Of a stretch of 64,000 bases of DNA, positions 8,538 to 16,335 are shown one piece after another. Where the stretch lies: positions 248,001 to 312,000 of the forward strand of contig NZ_JAPCKK010000016.1 in NCBI RefSeq assembly GCF_030705605.1, written 5' to 3'. The translations under genes were made by a program, and so were the position numbers. This stretch comes from Paenibacillus zeirhizosphaerae. GTDB lineage: Bacteria; Bacillota; Bacilli; Paenibacillales; Paenibacillaceae. A model generated the notes under the pieces. The model had not been told where the DNA came from, did not search any database, and saw only the letters and a program-made list of their open reading frames with translations. Within the stretch, counting starts at the first letter, position 1; every line of letters starts with the position of its first letter.

Positions 8538-10331
8538 TCAACTGTTCACCGACAGATACTCAAGGAAAATAGTTTTGCCTGCGCTTCCGAGCGGGATCGA
8601 TAGCCTGTCGCCATTCTTCAGTTCGACTCCGCGGGATGCATCAACGGCTCTGCCTGATTTCTCCAAGGTCAAATCGCTCGTGCTGCGTACCGTCAAACGG
8701 TCGCCGCTGGCTGGTGTAAAGACAACCTTCTCCGTTTCAGCGAATTCAGGAGCCAACTGCATGAGCTGGTGCAGATTAAATTTGCCGCGGAAGCCGCTCA
8801 GCTTCCTGTACTGCGGATACGATTTCTCGCCTGTATTTTCATCTCTGACCTCCACGACCATTTGCCCCACGAAGCCTCTGCTCGCTTTCTTGAAATACTT
8901 CCAGATGAAAAAAGCCGCAGCCAGCAAGATAAGAACAACAAGTCCGATCAGCACCGCCGGAAGCACCATACTTGTCTTCCCGGCAGCAGCCACAGCTCCA
9001 GCTGACGACGAGCTTCCTGGTCCAGCCGCCCCCGCCCGGATCGTCACCGGAACCGTTTCGCGGAAGAAGCTTTCCTCTTCAGCCCTAACCTTCAATTCAT
9101 AATTGTGATCCTCTGGAATCTTGAAGGTTCCGCTGAAGGAGCCGCTCTGATGATCCAGCTCCATTGTGTCCGTCTTGCCGGTGTCCAGGTCCGTAATGTT
9201 CAGCACTGCGTTCATGCCCTCATATAAGCTGGTGTCCTGTAGCTGCTGTCCTCCGCTGGTGAGGTAGGCATTGATATTGATGTTGTCACCCTTTGCATAG
9301 TCTTGATCGGGAATCGCACTCAGCGAAAGCCCGAGATCGTAGTTGAATACCAGATTGATATCAATTTTATCCTGATCGACGCCTTTAATCTGGAGCTTCC
9401 AATCTCCTGCCTGCGGCTTCAGCATTTTGATAAGTGAGTAGCTCTTCGACTTGGAGAGCAGAATATCATCCGCCGGAAGCTTTCTCGTATTGCCGTCAGG
9501 ATCGACAAGCCGCGCATCAATAGGCTGAGAAGACATGATGGAAATATTGGCTTCCAGCACATTCTCGTTCGGCACGTTCACCGTGACATCCTGATAATCC
9601 CCGTTCCCAGTGATAGGCTGCAAAGGAACGACGTTCAAATCCAGACTGCTGGCGAAAATCTCGCTCAATATCCCCGGCAGGTCGTCCGCGTTACTCGTAA
9701 TGAACGACTTCCCGCCCGTCTCTTCGGCTATGTTCGCCAGTGACTCCTTGTTCAGCTTGCCGTCGGCATTCAAGCCGATCGTATAGATCGGAATGCCGTT
9801 CTGCTTCGCTTCCGCAATCGCCTGCTCCATATCCTTTTGTGAGTTTGTCTCGGTGCGGCCTGTGCTTTCATTCAAATCGTTATTGCCGTCAGCCAGCATA
9901 ACGATCATAGGAGCGTGACTTGGTTCCGCCCCGTCCTGCAGCAGATTAACCGCTTCTTTAATCCCGACAGACGTATCCGTATACGCGCCGCGATTCAGAC
10001 CGTCGATAAATTCTTTCAGCTCATTTTTGTCTTCCTGCGATTTTACAGTCAGCAGCGCTTTCTCCCGCTGGATCACGTCTGTATAAGCTACAATGCCTAC
10101 TTTATTGTCCTGCTCGGACAGCATGTCGATGAACATTTTCATCGCTTCGTTGCCGATCTTAGCTGGATCACTCGTATTCATCGAATTGCTGACATCCACC
10201 GCCAGCACCGCATCCACCTGCGAAGCGGAGCTTGCGGCAGAGGCCTTGAATGGGTTCATTCCTGACACGCTCGCCGCTAGGATCAGCAACGTCAGCAATC
10301 TGCAAAACGTATGCCTGAATCGACTTTTCAT
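8538..10331 (-). CDS. Secreted, membrane-anchored VWA protein
   Basis: 597 residues and the first gene of the leftward operon. A signal peptide (basic start, hydrophobic 11-24, Ala-rich cut near 30-36) leads into a VWA domain with MIDAS residues D46, S48 and S50 (DVSNS) and the strand MIVMLADGN. Beta-sandwich segments (~240-430) follow, then one membrane helix at ~456-478. A cytoplasmic tail of ~115 residues ends with a strand pattern (VELKNGDRLSIPL) that recalls FHA-like folds. This topology would link an outside VWA sensor to the cytoplasmic tubulin-like protein encoded 51 bases downstream. The start ATG 10331 has an AAAGGGG site. Confidence 0.87.
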   Translation of the reverse strand: MKSRFRHTFCRLLTLLILAASVSGMNPFKASAASSASQVDAVLAVDVSNSMNTSDPAKIGNEAMKMFIDMLSEQDNKVGIVAYTDVIQREKALLTVKSQEDKNELKEFIDGLNRGAYTDTSVGIKEAVNLLQDGAEPSHAPMIVMLADGNNDLNESTGRTETNSQKDMEQAIAEAKQNGIPIYTIGLNADGKLNKESLANIAEETGGKSFITSNADDLPGILSEIFASSLDLNVVPLQPITGNGDYQDVTVNVPNENVLEANISIMSSQPIDARLVDPDGNTRKLPADDILLSKSKSYSLIKMLKPQAGDWKLQIKGVDQDKIDINLVFNYDLGLSLSAIPDQDYAKGDNININAYLTSGGQQLQDTSLYEGMNAVLNITDLDTGKTDTMELDHQSGSFSGTFKIPEDHNYELKVRAEEESFFRETVPVTIRAGAAGPGSSSSAGAVAAAGKTSMVLPAVLIGLVVLILLAAAFFIWKYFKKASRGFVGQMVVEVRDENTGEKSYPQYRKLSGFRGKFNLHQLMQLAPEFAETEKVVFTPASGDRLTVRSTSDLTLEKSGRAVDASRGVELKNGDRLSIPLGSAGKTIFLEYLSVNS

Positions 10332-10461
10332 CTCTGTACCCCTTTACCCATAGTTCTATAGTTGTACTATGATTTTCTTAAATTCTGATGAAATAAAAAT
10401 GAAATTTAGCTGAAAAGTACCCTCCCTCTGACGGATAACTTCCTGTAAGCATACCGACATT

Positions 10462-10490
10462 TTACCATCCAAGCACGGCAATGATATAAT
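10462..10490 (+). promoter_or_regulatory. Candidate sigma-A promoter for the 49-aa/309-aa gene pair
   Basis: A perfect TATAAT lies at 10485-10490. A weak -35 (TTTACC/TTACCA) sits 17-18 bases upstream. It lies in the 224-base divergent gap, 66 bases before the first rightward gene. The rest of this gap (10332-10555) shows no other feature I can name. Confidence 0.4.
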
Positions 10491-10555
10491 TATAGCGTAA
10501 TCAATACCGCAAAATATGAAAAAAATGACACCAAATCGCTTGGAAAGGAAAACAT

Positions 10556-10705
10556 ATGATCTCTTACGGATGTCTTGCCGTTTTGTTTCTTTTTGTCATG
10601 ATTAAGCTGCTAACCTACTATTTTCATAAAAGAAAGGCACCTTCCCTCGATCAAATCGACACCGAGCTGCTGAGCGCTTTGAACCGGAGGAGTGAGCAAT
10701 CATGA
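10556..10705 (+). CDS. 49-aa single-pass membrane peptide
   Basis: This short gene begins at ATG 10556 after GGAAAGGA. Residues ~4-20 (CLAVLFLFVMIKLL) form one membrane helix, followed by a basic stretch (HKRK) and an acidic/polar tail. Its stop overlaps the start of the next gene (ATGATGA at 10702-10707), so the two are translationally coupled. The pair is transcribed away from the tubulin/VWA operon. No family is recognised. A small regulatory or assembly subunit of the 309-aa membrane protein is an inference from the coupling. Confidence 0.7.
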   Translation: MISYGCLAVLFLFVMIKLLTYYFHKRKAPSLDQIDTELLSALNRRSEQS

Positions 10706-11631
10706 TGAACCCGAAGCAGCCTGTCCGCTTCCGTCCGTTTGTCAGGACACGCCATGCCTACCAGAAGCTGCGGATTTGCAAGCGCTGTGGCGGCTTCACC
10801 GCTTTGTGGGAGGAGCAATGCTCAGTCTGCGGGAGAAAGACGCTCGTCTCTGTACAGGATATGGCCGCCCGCAAAACCGCCCGTTATTTCGGCAAAGATC
10901 TGTTTATCGGCATAGTGATTGCTGTAGCAGCCATCTATTTCAGTATCCCGGCGAAGCAGACCCTGCTCGTATCCGCCATCTCCTTGGTGCTGCTGATTCT
11001 GCTCTGGCTCATGCAGCGCCATTTGAAGCCCTACGAGCTGCGGCACCAGCAACGGCGGCTGTTCAAATACCGCTTTGAGGATATCGAAGACGGCTTAACC
11101 CGCAACCGCGCCGAAGCGGTTGCCCGAAGGCAGAGCGACGAGCTGCTGTGTTACGAAATGCTGCGCGAGATCGGTGTATTGCTCAGGGACGACCGGATGA
11201 AGCTGCAGCAGATTGCTTTACTTCAATCCTTTGTGCTGCGGCGCGACATGGATCTGATTCTGGATGCTCTGCTGCTGAAGAGCTATGAGCCGCTGCTTGT
11301 CGAATATATCGGCGAAATCGCCAAAATCAAGCGGGAACTAGTTAAGGAGAAAACACTCCGTTATGTCACCTTCTACGAGAACAGGATTCTGGACATGCCA
11401 CAGGGCGAGCAAATTCTAATCTCCGTGGCCAGTGCTGCCGTGCGCTTGAAGAAATATGTGGTGACATATTCCAATTTTATTTACAAATACGTCCGCAAGC
11501 TGCCAGAAGACCGCTTTCTGCGGCTGCACAAGATGATCATGGCTAACCCGTATGAGCCCTTCGGCGATCTTGCCGATGAAGTAAAGGACATTTACCGTAT
11601 GCGTTATGAGCATAGGAACGGAATTTCTTGA
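10702..11631 (+). CDS. Zinc-ribbon membrane protein
   Basis: 309 residues. A four-cysteine zinc ribbon (C26, C29, C40, C43) is followed by two membrane helices (about 67-82 and 87-105) and a ~200-residue, charged, helical C-terminal domain. I do not recognise the family. An N-terminal zinc ribbon also occurs in the GTPase at the far end of the divergent operon, which hints at a shared theme. The gene could start at 10702 or 10705 (tandem ATG). It is coupled to the preceding 49-aa peptide and divergent from the VWA/tubulin operon, so it probably belongs to the same system. Confidence 0.75.
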   Translation: MMNPKQPVRFRPFVRTRHAYQKLRICKRCGGFTALWEEQCSVCGRKTLVSVQDMAARKTARYFGKDLFIGIVIAVAAIYFSIPAKQTLLVSAISLVLLILLWLMQRHLKPYELRHQQRRLFKYRFEDIEDGLTRNRAEAVARRQSDELLCYEMLREIGVLLRDDRMKLQQIALLQSFVLRRDMDLILDALLLKSYEPLLVEYIGEIAKIKRELVKEKTLRYVTFYENRILDMPQGEQILISVASAAVRLKKYVVTYSNFIYKYVRKLPEDRFLRLHKMIMANPYEPFGDLADEVKDIYRMRYEHRNGIS

Positions 11632-11695
11632 ACGAAGACCTGCAACGAAGGCCTGCGGCCTTCAAGCTTTAGACGTACTAAGAGAGGCTTTCCCC

Positions 11696-11744
11696 TGCAA
11701 AAAAAGACAGGATCTTGCAAAAAAATGATTAAAGTGCAAAAAAA
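11696..11744. repeat. Three phased TGCAAAAAAA direct repeats
   Basis: TGCAAAAAAA occurs at 11696-11705, 11716-11725 and 11735-11744, spaced 20 and 19 bases. The same word lies inverted at 11775-11784. The third copy and the inverted copy form the arms of the terminator stem. A-tracts spaced by about two helical turns usually bend DNA. Confidence 0.7.
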
Positions 11745-11784
11745 CGTTGCGCGCTGCCATATAAGCGTGTAACGTTTTTTTGCA
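11735..11784. terminator. Bidirectional rho-independent terminator
   Basis: Arms 11735-11754 and 11765-11784 pair at 18 of 20 positions, with the outer 14 perfect, around a 10-base loop. A7/T7 runs on both sides suit termination of the rightward zinc-ribbon gene and of the leftward TetR gene, which ends at 11787. Confidence 0.7.
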
Positions 11785-11786
11785 TT

Positions 11787-12389
11787 TTAGGTATAGTGGG
11801 CTTTGTTACCCAAATTTTTTTTGCTCCGATTGGGTAGTTCATCTGACTGCAGTTGAAGACGTTCCAGCAGCTGCCAAAATTGTTCAACCATGACCGATAC
11901 CGGAAAAGGCATCGAGCGAGTAATCCACCATTCCAACAGCCCCACTCCCGCTGAAATTAAAAATTGCACCGTAATGTCCTTGTTCAACTCCTTATCAAGG
12001 CCAATTGAATCCAAGTGGTCATTCAGGCTTTGTTGAATCACCGTCTCCATACGGTCGCGGAACACCGTGTTCCCCTTACTTGTTAGCATCACATAATAGA
12101 AAGAAGCATGCTGCTCCAAATGTTCAAATGTGCGCAGCAGCGCGGTTTTGGAAGTAAAAACCATCCCCTCCTCCGGCATGCAACTGCGTAGCAGCTGATT
12201 GAATTGAACTTCCATGCATTGGTCCCGCAGATCGTATTTGTCCGTGAAATGCAAATACACCGTCCCGCGATTAACATTCGCTTCTTCCGCAATTTGGTTG
12301 ATCGTAATACTTTCAAAATCCTTTTCCGACATCAGCTTCATAAAAGCGTCCATAATCGCTTGCCTCGATTTTTGAATACGTCTGTCCAT
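11787..12389 (-). CDS. TetR-family transcriptional repressor
   Basis: About 200 residues. The N-terminal region carries a classic TetR helix-turn-helix (ITINQIAEEANVNRGTVYLHFTD) followed by a ligand-binding helical domain. ATG 12389 is chosen over an upstream in-frame ATG (12470) because GGGGAGAG precedes it and TetR proteins typically begin with a helix like DRRIQKSRQAIMDAF. It is divergent from a quinone-oxidoreductase-like gene. Two matching palindromes lie between them, so it probably represses both itself and that enzyme and lifts repression on binding a quinone-like or electrophilic ligand. The ligand is inferred from the neighbour only. Confidence 0.88.
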   Translation of the reverse strand: MDRRIQKSRQAIMDAFMKLMSEKDFESITINQIAEEANVNRGTVYLHFTDKYDLRDQCMEVQFNQLLRSCMPEEGMVFTSKTALLRTFEHLEQHASFYYVMLTSKGNTVFRDRMETVIQQSLNDHLDSIGLDKELNKDITVQFLISAGVGLLEWWITRSMPFPVSVMVEQFWQLLERLQLQSDELPNRSKKNLGNKAHYT

Positions 12390-12434
12390 AGCGCTCTCCC
12401 CTTTTATCCAAAAAATGAACATTTCGAAGCCCGC

Positions 12435-12450
12435 TGTTGAAAAATCAACA
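12435..12450. promoter_or_regulatory. TetR operator candidate 1
   Basis: TGTTGA-AAAA-TCAACA is a perfect 6-bp-arm palindrome 46 bases upstream of the TetR start. It shares its core with the second site 80 bases away. Confidence 0.65.
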
Positions 12451-12510
12451 ACCACGCTTGTTTTAACCATTGAACACCATCAATTTCCCTGATACATTCA
12501 CTATATAAAA

Positions 12511-12534
12511 CATATGTTGAAAAAACAACATATG
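12511..12534. promoter_or_regulatory. TetR operator candidate 2
   Basis: Perfect 9-bp arms CATATGTTG / CAACATATG flank AAAAAA. The core (TGTTGA...CAACA) matches site 1. It lies just after an AT-rich TATAAA segment (12504-12509) and 25 bases before the oxidoreductase start, where bound repressor would block transcription. Confidence 0.75.
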
Positions 12535-12558
12535 ATCAATTTAATAGGAGGCATTATC

Positions 12559-13539
12559 ATGAAAGCTATAGCTTTGACAAGCTTTGGAATCCCCGGAACG
12601 CTGGATGAACTGGAAGTGCCAGTTCCCGTTCTCACCGACACACAGGTTCTCGTCGAAATGCGCGCCTCTTCCATCAACCCTGCAGATATTCAATTGCGCA
12701 GCGGTGCGATCCTCAAGAGTCCGATGGCTGATAAATTTCCGGTACAATTGCCGCTCATTCTCGGTATTGATGTGGCCGGTGTCGTAAAAGAAGTTGGCGC
12801 TAAGGCGCGTCATTTCAAACCGGGGGATCGCGTTATGGGTATGGTTCCGATGGGGTCCTATATGGATTATGTTGCGGTGGAGGAAGATCATCTGGCCGTT
12901 ATCCCGGAGAGTCTTTCCTTCGCAGAGGCCGGCGCCGCGCCGACGGTTGCCCTGACAGCTTGGCAAGCGCTGTTCGAGCATGGCCACCTTCAACCGGGAC
13001 AACGTATCCTTGTGCAGGCCGGAGCCGGAGGCGTGGGTCATGCGGCAGTCCAATTGGCCAAGCAGCATGGAGCATATGTTATCGCAACCGCGAGGAACTA
13101 TAATCATGATTTCGTCAAAGGACTCGGTGCAGACGAGGTGATCGACTACACGAAAGTCGACTTTGCTGCCCAAATAACCGAGCCTGTCGATATCGTGCTG
13201 GATTCTGCCAAGGACACAGCCACTTTCGGTACCGGGCTGCCGGGAGAAATCGGAGAAAAGAACTACTCAGTGATCAAGGATGGCGGCACTTATGTTTCAG
13301 TCGTGGCATTTGCGATCAATCAACGTCCGCAGGTCCGAGGCATTGATGCACGTTTCTTCCAGGCAGTACCCAACCGGGCCGATTTTGAAGCCATTGTGCG
13401 CAGCATGCAAGAGGGCAAGCTGAATATCCATATCGAGGAGACCTATCCCTTTACTGCTCAAGGCCTGCTGCAGGCGTACCGTAAAAGCGAAGCGCAGCAA
13501 AAACGGGGGAAAGTCGTGATAGCGAAAAACATGCGGTAA
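12559..13539 (+). CDS. Zinc-independent quinone oxidoreductase-like MDR enzyme
   Basis: 326 residues of the medium-chain dehydrogenase/reductase family. An N-terminal GroES-like domain (SSINPADIQLRSG) is followed by a Rossmann NADPH-binding domain with the motif QAGAGGVGHAAVQLAKQ. The catalytic-zinc ligands of alcohol dehydrogenases are not evident, as in quinone oxidoreductases, which reduce quinones or enones with NADPH. ATG 12559 is chosen because TAGGAGG sits at the right distance. The in-frame ATG at 12514 lies inside the operator. It is probably induced through the divergent TetR. The exact substrate cannot be told. Confidence 0.87.
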   Translation: MKAIALTSFGIPGTLDELEVPVPVLTDTQVLVEMRASSINPADIQLRSGAILKSPMADKFPVQLPLILGIDVAGVVKEVGAKARHFKPGDRVMGMVPMGSYMDYVAVEEDHLAVIPESLSFAEAGAAPTVALTAWQALFEHGHLQPGQRILVQAGAGGVGHAAVQLAKQHGAYVIATARNYNHDFVKGLGADEVIDYTKVDFAAQITEPVDIVLDSAKDTATFGTGLPGEIGEKNYSVIKDGGTYVSVVAFAINQRPQVRGIDARFFQAVPNRADFEAIVRSMQEGKLNIHIEETYPFTAQGLLQAYRKSEAQQKRGKVVIAKNMR

Positions 13540-13567
13540 GCATGTCTGCGAATGCAAAAATTAAAAA

Positions 13568-13604
13568 CCGGGCCGGACAAGGGTCTTAACCTTATCCGGC
13601 CCGG
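13568..13604. terminator. Convergent terminator
   Basis: A 15-bp stem (CCGGGCCGGACAAGG with one mismatch) closes a 7-base loop. A TTTTTAATTTTT run on the minus side and a T-rich tail on the plus side serve both the oxidoreductase gene and the convergent acidic-protein gene. Confidence 0.8.
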
Positions 13605-13616
13605 CTGTTCTTGGTT

Positions 13617-13910
13617 TTACTCCTCGGCTTCCGCCAAATGCTCGCTGCAGAATGCGTCCACTTCGGCAAGTTCATCCTCTTCAAGGTCAAATTCGAGATA
13701 ACGGTCCGTCGATCGCTCATACAGCTCATACTTTACAATGCGCGTTCTGTCCTCTTCCACACTGTAAATCACCCTTAAATACACACCATTCGCGCTATAC
13801 AGCTCATCTTCTTCGTCTACCTCAAGCTCCAGCATATATTCATACCGTGTCCCGGCAATGATGCCGAACGGATCTTTCACTGTTTCTACTGTGAATGATG
13901 TAATCTCCAC
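13617..13910 (-). CDS. Small acidic protein, DUF6509-like
   Basis: 97 residues, strongly acidic (many Asp/Glu), with beta-strand pattern MEITSFTVETVKDPFGIIAG at the start. It resembles a small family found in bacilli that I recall as DUF6509. The match is from memory and no function is known. There are no membrane segments. It is followed by a terminator and lies 22 bases downstream of the helicase gene, so it is possibly co-transcribed with it. Confidence 0.65.
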   Translation of the reverse strand: MEITSFTVETVKDPFGIIAGTRYEYMLELEVDEEDELYSANGVYLRVIYSVEEDRTRIVKYELYERSTDRYLEFDLEEDELAEVDAFCSEHLAEAEE

Positions 13911-13932
13911 TCTTATCTTCCTCTCCGGCGGA

Positions 13933-15843
13933 TTAAGGCAAAATCTTGCTGATTTGCTCCCTTACCCGTTCTTCCTTTAATTCCGCCCCCATGATTGATA
14001 CAGTGCCCTGATCCTCACGGGAACGGATCAAACGGCCGATGCCCTGCCGCAGCCGCAGCAGCATATACGGCATATCTACTTCCGCAAACGCATCCGCCGC
14101 TTCCGCCCTGCGTGATGCAAACAACGGGTCATCCGGTGGAAACGGCAGCGACCAGATGATAACATGCGACAAGGACGGCCCTGGAATGTCCAGCCCTTCC
14201 CACAGAGTTACCGCGCAGAGCACACTGGCTTCATCGTTCTGGAACAAGGAGATCAGATGGCTGATTTCAGCCGAACCCTCGTACAGAAAACGAAACTGCT
14301 CGAAGCCCGCTGTCTGCGCTGCCCCTTTTCTAAACTGCTCCAATTCTTCCTGGGACGGAAAGAGAATCAAAGCTCTTCCACCGCTTTCCTGAAGAAAATC
14401 CAATGCAAGCTTTATTTTCTCACCCGGCTTCTCTACCGGGTACAAGACATTCTTCATCTGCTCGGCATAATCATAAGGAGAAGCAACGGAGAAGGACAGG
14501 TAGTCCTCCAGCCCCAATATTTCCGCCATGTAACCAAAGGAGCCTTGTACCGATAACGTAGCCGAGGAGAACACAACCGGCATTTGCTTGGCAAACACAC
14601 GTTCCGCCATAATTTCCTTTACGCCTTTCGGCATAATGACCAAGGTCAATTCGTCGCCGTCTTCCCTTACCCAGGAAATCAGCTTATCCGGCTGACGGAA
14701 CAAAGCCAGTGCCTTTTGCATCATCTCAAGATGCTCTTCGACGATCTTGAGCTGGTAATCGTCCAGCGTAAACAAGCCGCCCTCGAACACGAGCTCTTCT
14801 TCAATTGTGGACAGCATATCACCAAAACGATTGATTTCACGCAGCAGCCCGTCGTTCACCTCGAATTTCCTCCGGTTCGAACCCGGCACCGGTAAGCTCA
14901 TTTGCTCCAGCAACAGGAACACCTTCTCGCTCTGCATGATGGAATCTTCAATTGTAACTGCCAGGGATTCGCGAATCTCCCCCTCCAGCAATCGGACGAT
15001 AATGCTTTCGTACAAGGTGTGCTTCAACTGGTATGTGAGCGCGTTCTGCGCGGCCGTCTCCAGAAGATGCCCTTCGTCAAACACGACAGAGCTGTGCTCA
15101 GGGAGAAGCGGCAGTTGCCCCTCCCGCTTTCTGGATTCGAACGTCCAGATATGCTCCATATAGAAGTCATGCGAACAGATAATCAGATCCGCAGCCCGGC
15201 GGTAATGATCCCGCGAGATCGTTTGACCGCAGCGGTGACGCTGGCTGCAGACGAGACAGTCCTGGAACACATCCCAGCCCAGCTTATTCCACTGCCCATC
15301 AGACAATTGCGGATAATCTTTGCGGTTACCATAGGGATGAAACGATTGCATCGTCTCCGGGAAATGGACAAATTCCGGAAGCCCTTCATAAATTTCACGG
15401 TACAGTTCCCCATCTTCCAAGCCTGTCCGCGCATCATCCAATTTATTCAGGCAAATATACTGATCCTGGGATTTGCCCATACGCGCATCAATGGTCAGCT
15501 CCAGATGCCGGGCCAGCTTGGCGATATCGCCTTCAGGCTTAACCAACTGTTCAATCAGCGACTCGTCCGCGCAGGCAATGATGGCCGGCTTGCGTGTGTA
15601 ACGCGCATAAGCGATGGCGTAGAGCAGGTAGACGAGTGTCTTCCCCGTTCCCACCCCCGCTTCGGCAAAAATCGTCTTCTTCTCGGCGTACGCCCGTTCG
15701 AGCTGGAACGCCATATAAATCTGCTCATCCCGAACCTCAAATCCGGCTTCGGGCAATATCTCATAGAACACGTCAGCGATCCAATCCGAGGCCTGCTGCA
15801 TAAACGGCCGAGAAGGATCAAAGGTAAAAGGATAGGTTGTCAA
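13933..15843 (-). CDS. DinG/YoaA-type Fe-S DNA helicase
   Basis: 636 residues of superfamily 2, XPD/DinG type. Walker A EAGVGTGKT is at 61-69. Four cysteines (C131, C196, C199, C205) sit where DinG/XPD proteins hold a 4Fe-4S cluster, and the DEGH box is at 256-259. The C-terminal helicase motifs end with RQGIGRLIRS. The family unwinds DNA 5' to 3', acts on forks, R-loops or damaged DNA, and is often SOS-linked, though I see no clear LexA box here. No exonuclease domain precedes the helicase, unlike the longer exonuclease-helicase fusions of other Firmicutes. A lone helicase of the YoaA type is therefore the better label. Confidence 0.9.
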   Translation of the reverse strand: MTTYPFTFDPSRPFMQQASDWIADVFYEILPEAGFEVRDEQIYMAFQLERAYAEKKTIFAEAGVGTGKTLVYLLYAIAYARYTRKPAIIACADESLIEQLVKPEGDIAKLARHLELTIDARMGKSQDQYICLNKLDDARTGLEDGELYREIYEGLPEFVHFPETMQSFHPYGNRKDYPQLSDGQWNKLGWDVFQDCLVCSQRHRCGQTISRDHYRRAADLIICSHDFYMEHIWTFESRKREGQLPLLPEHSSVVFDEGHLLETAAQNALTYQLKHTLYESIIVRLLEGEIRESLAVTIEDSIMQSEKVFLLLEQMSLPVPGSNRRKFEVNDGLLREINRFGDMLSTIEEELVFEGGLFTLDDYQLKIVEEHLEMMQKALALFRQPDKLISWVREDGDELTLVIMPKGVKEIMAERVFAKQMPVVFSSATLSVQGSFGYMAEILGLEDYLSFSVASPYDYAEQMKNVLYPVEKPGEKIKLALDFLQESGGRALILFPSQEELEQFRKGAAQTAGFEQFRFLYEGSAEISHLISLFQNDEASVLCAVTLWEGLDIPGPSLSHVIIWSLPFPPDDPLFASRRAEAADAFAEVDMPYMLLRLRQGIGRLIRSREDQGTVSIMGAELKEERVREQISKILP

Positions 15844-15894
15844 TTACGGCTGTGCCTCCACATCTTTCTGAAATATCACGTTTTATTTACAAAG

Positions 15895-15985
15895 CTTCGT
15901 CCGCGCCAAAAAGAACCCCCTGCCTATAAGGCTAGGGGGAAATTTTGAGCGCAGATCCTCTGCTATGATCGTTTGCATCATCTCT
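15895..15985. repeat. Diverged direct repeat, copy A (partner at 16246-16335)
   Basis: The segment GCGCCAAAAAGAACCCCC through CCTCTGCTATGATCGT aligns to 16246-16335 at very roughly 75% by eye. Both copies carry a leftward terminator hairpin. Copy B is the 3' region of the 51-aa peptide gene. Copy A has no peptide gene and follows the tRNA-Lys directly. Confidence 0.6.
15916..15939 (-). terminator. Terminator downstream of tRNA-Lys
   Basis: CCCCCT-GCC / GGC-T-AGGGGG hairpin with a one-base bulge. On the minus strand it is followed by TTCTTTTTGG. It lies about 86 bases past the tRNA 3' end. Confidence 0.6.
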
Positions 15986-16024
15986 TGTTCAGACCAGTTC
16001 TGATCTACTAATGTGAATCCATGA

Positions 16025-16097
16025 TGGATTGTCAGGGACTCGAACCCTGGACCGCCTGATTAAGAGTCAGATGCTCTACCAACTGAGCTAACAATCC
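16025..16097 (-). tRNA. tRNA-Lys (anticodon CTT)
   Basis: A full cloverleaf can be drawn: acceptor GGATTGT/ACAATCC, D-stem GCTC/GAGC, anticodon stem TCTGA/TCAGG with loop CTCTTAA (anticodon CTT at positions 34-36), and T-stem CAGGG/CCCTG with TTCGAGT. Length is 73 including the discriminator A. The CCA end is not encoded (TCAT follows), so it must be added by tRNA nucleotidyltransferase. Confidence 0.93.
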
Positions 16098-16159
16098 GTA
16101 ATATTATTTACTTTTCTTACTTTACTCCTACTCCTTACAAAAATCAAGAAAAACTTTAA

Positions 16160-16188
16160 TTGAAATATATCCATCTGCACCATAAAAA
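16160..16188 (+). promoter_or_regulatory. Candidate promoter of the antisense RNA
   Basis: TTGAAA (16160-16165), a 17-base spacer and TAAAAA (16183-16188) are oriented toward the 3' end of the 51-aa peptide gene. No coding sequence follows, which suggests a non-coding transcript. Confidence 0.45.
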
Positions 16189-16245
16189 TCCCAAAAAAGT
16201 CAATAAAGATGCGGGCTATCTGCTAGGGAAAACACATTTCCCAAG

Positions 16246-16335
16246 CCTCGCTCGTGCCAAAAGAACCCCCGGCCTTTAAGGAGGGGGAGAAATCAAGTAC
16301 ATGTCCTCTGCCATAATCGTATGTCTTATCTCCTC
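16246..16335. repeat. Diverged direct repeat, copy B (partner at 15895-15985)
   Basis: See copy A. Copy B lies wholly within the predicted sense/antisense overlap zone of the small membrane peptide locus. Confidence 0.6.
16266..16287 (-). terminator. Terminator of the 51-aa peptide gene
   Basis: CCCCC...GGGGG hairpin with inner CCTT/AAGG pairing. On the minus strand it is followed by TTCTTTTGG. It lies about 90 bases after the peptide stop codon. Confidence 0.6.

Noticed and set aside
11696..11784. CRISPR-like short repeats
   Set aside because: The repeats are only 10 bases, spacers are too short and one copy is inverted as part of a terminator. No cas genes are in the window.
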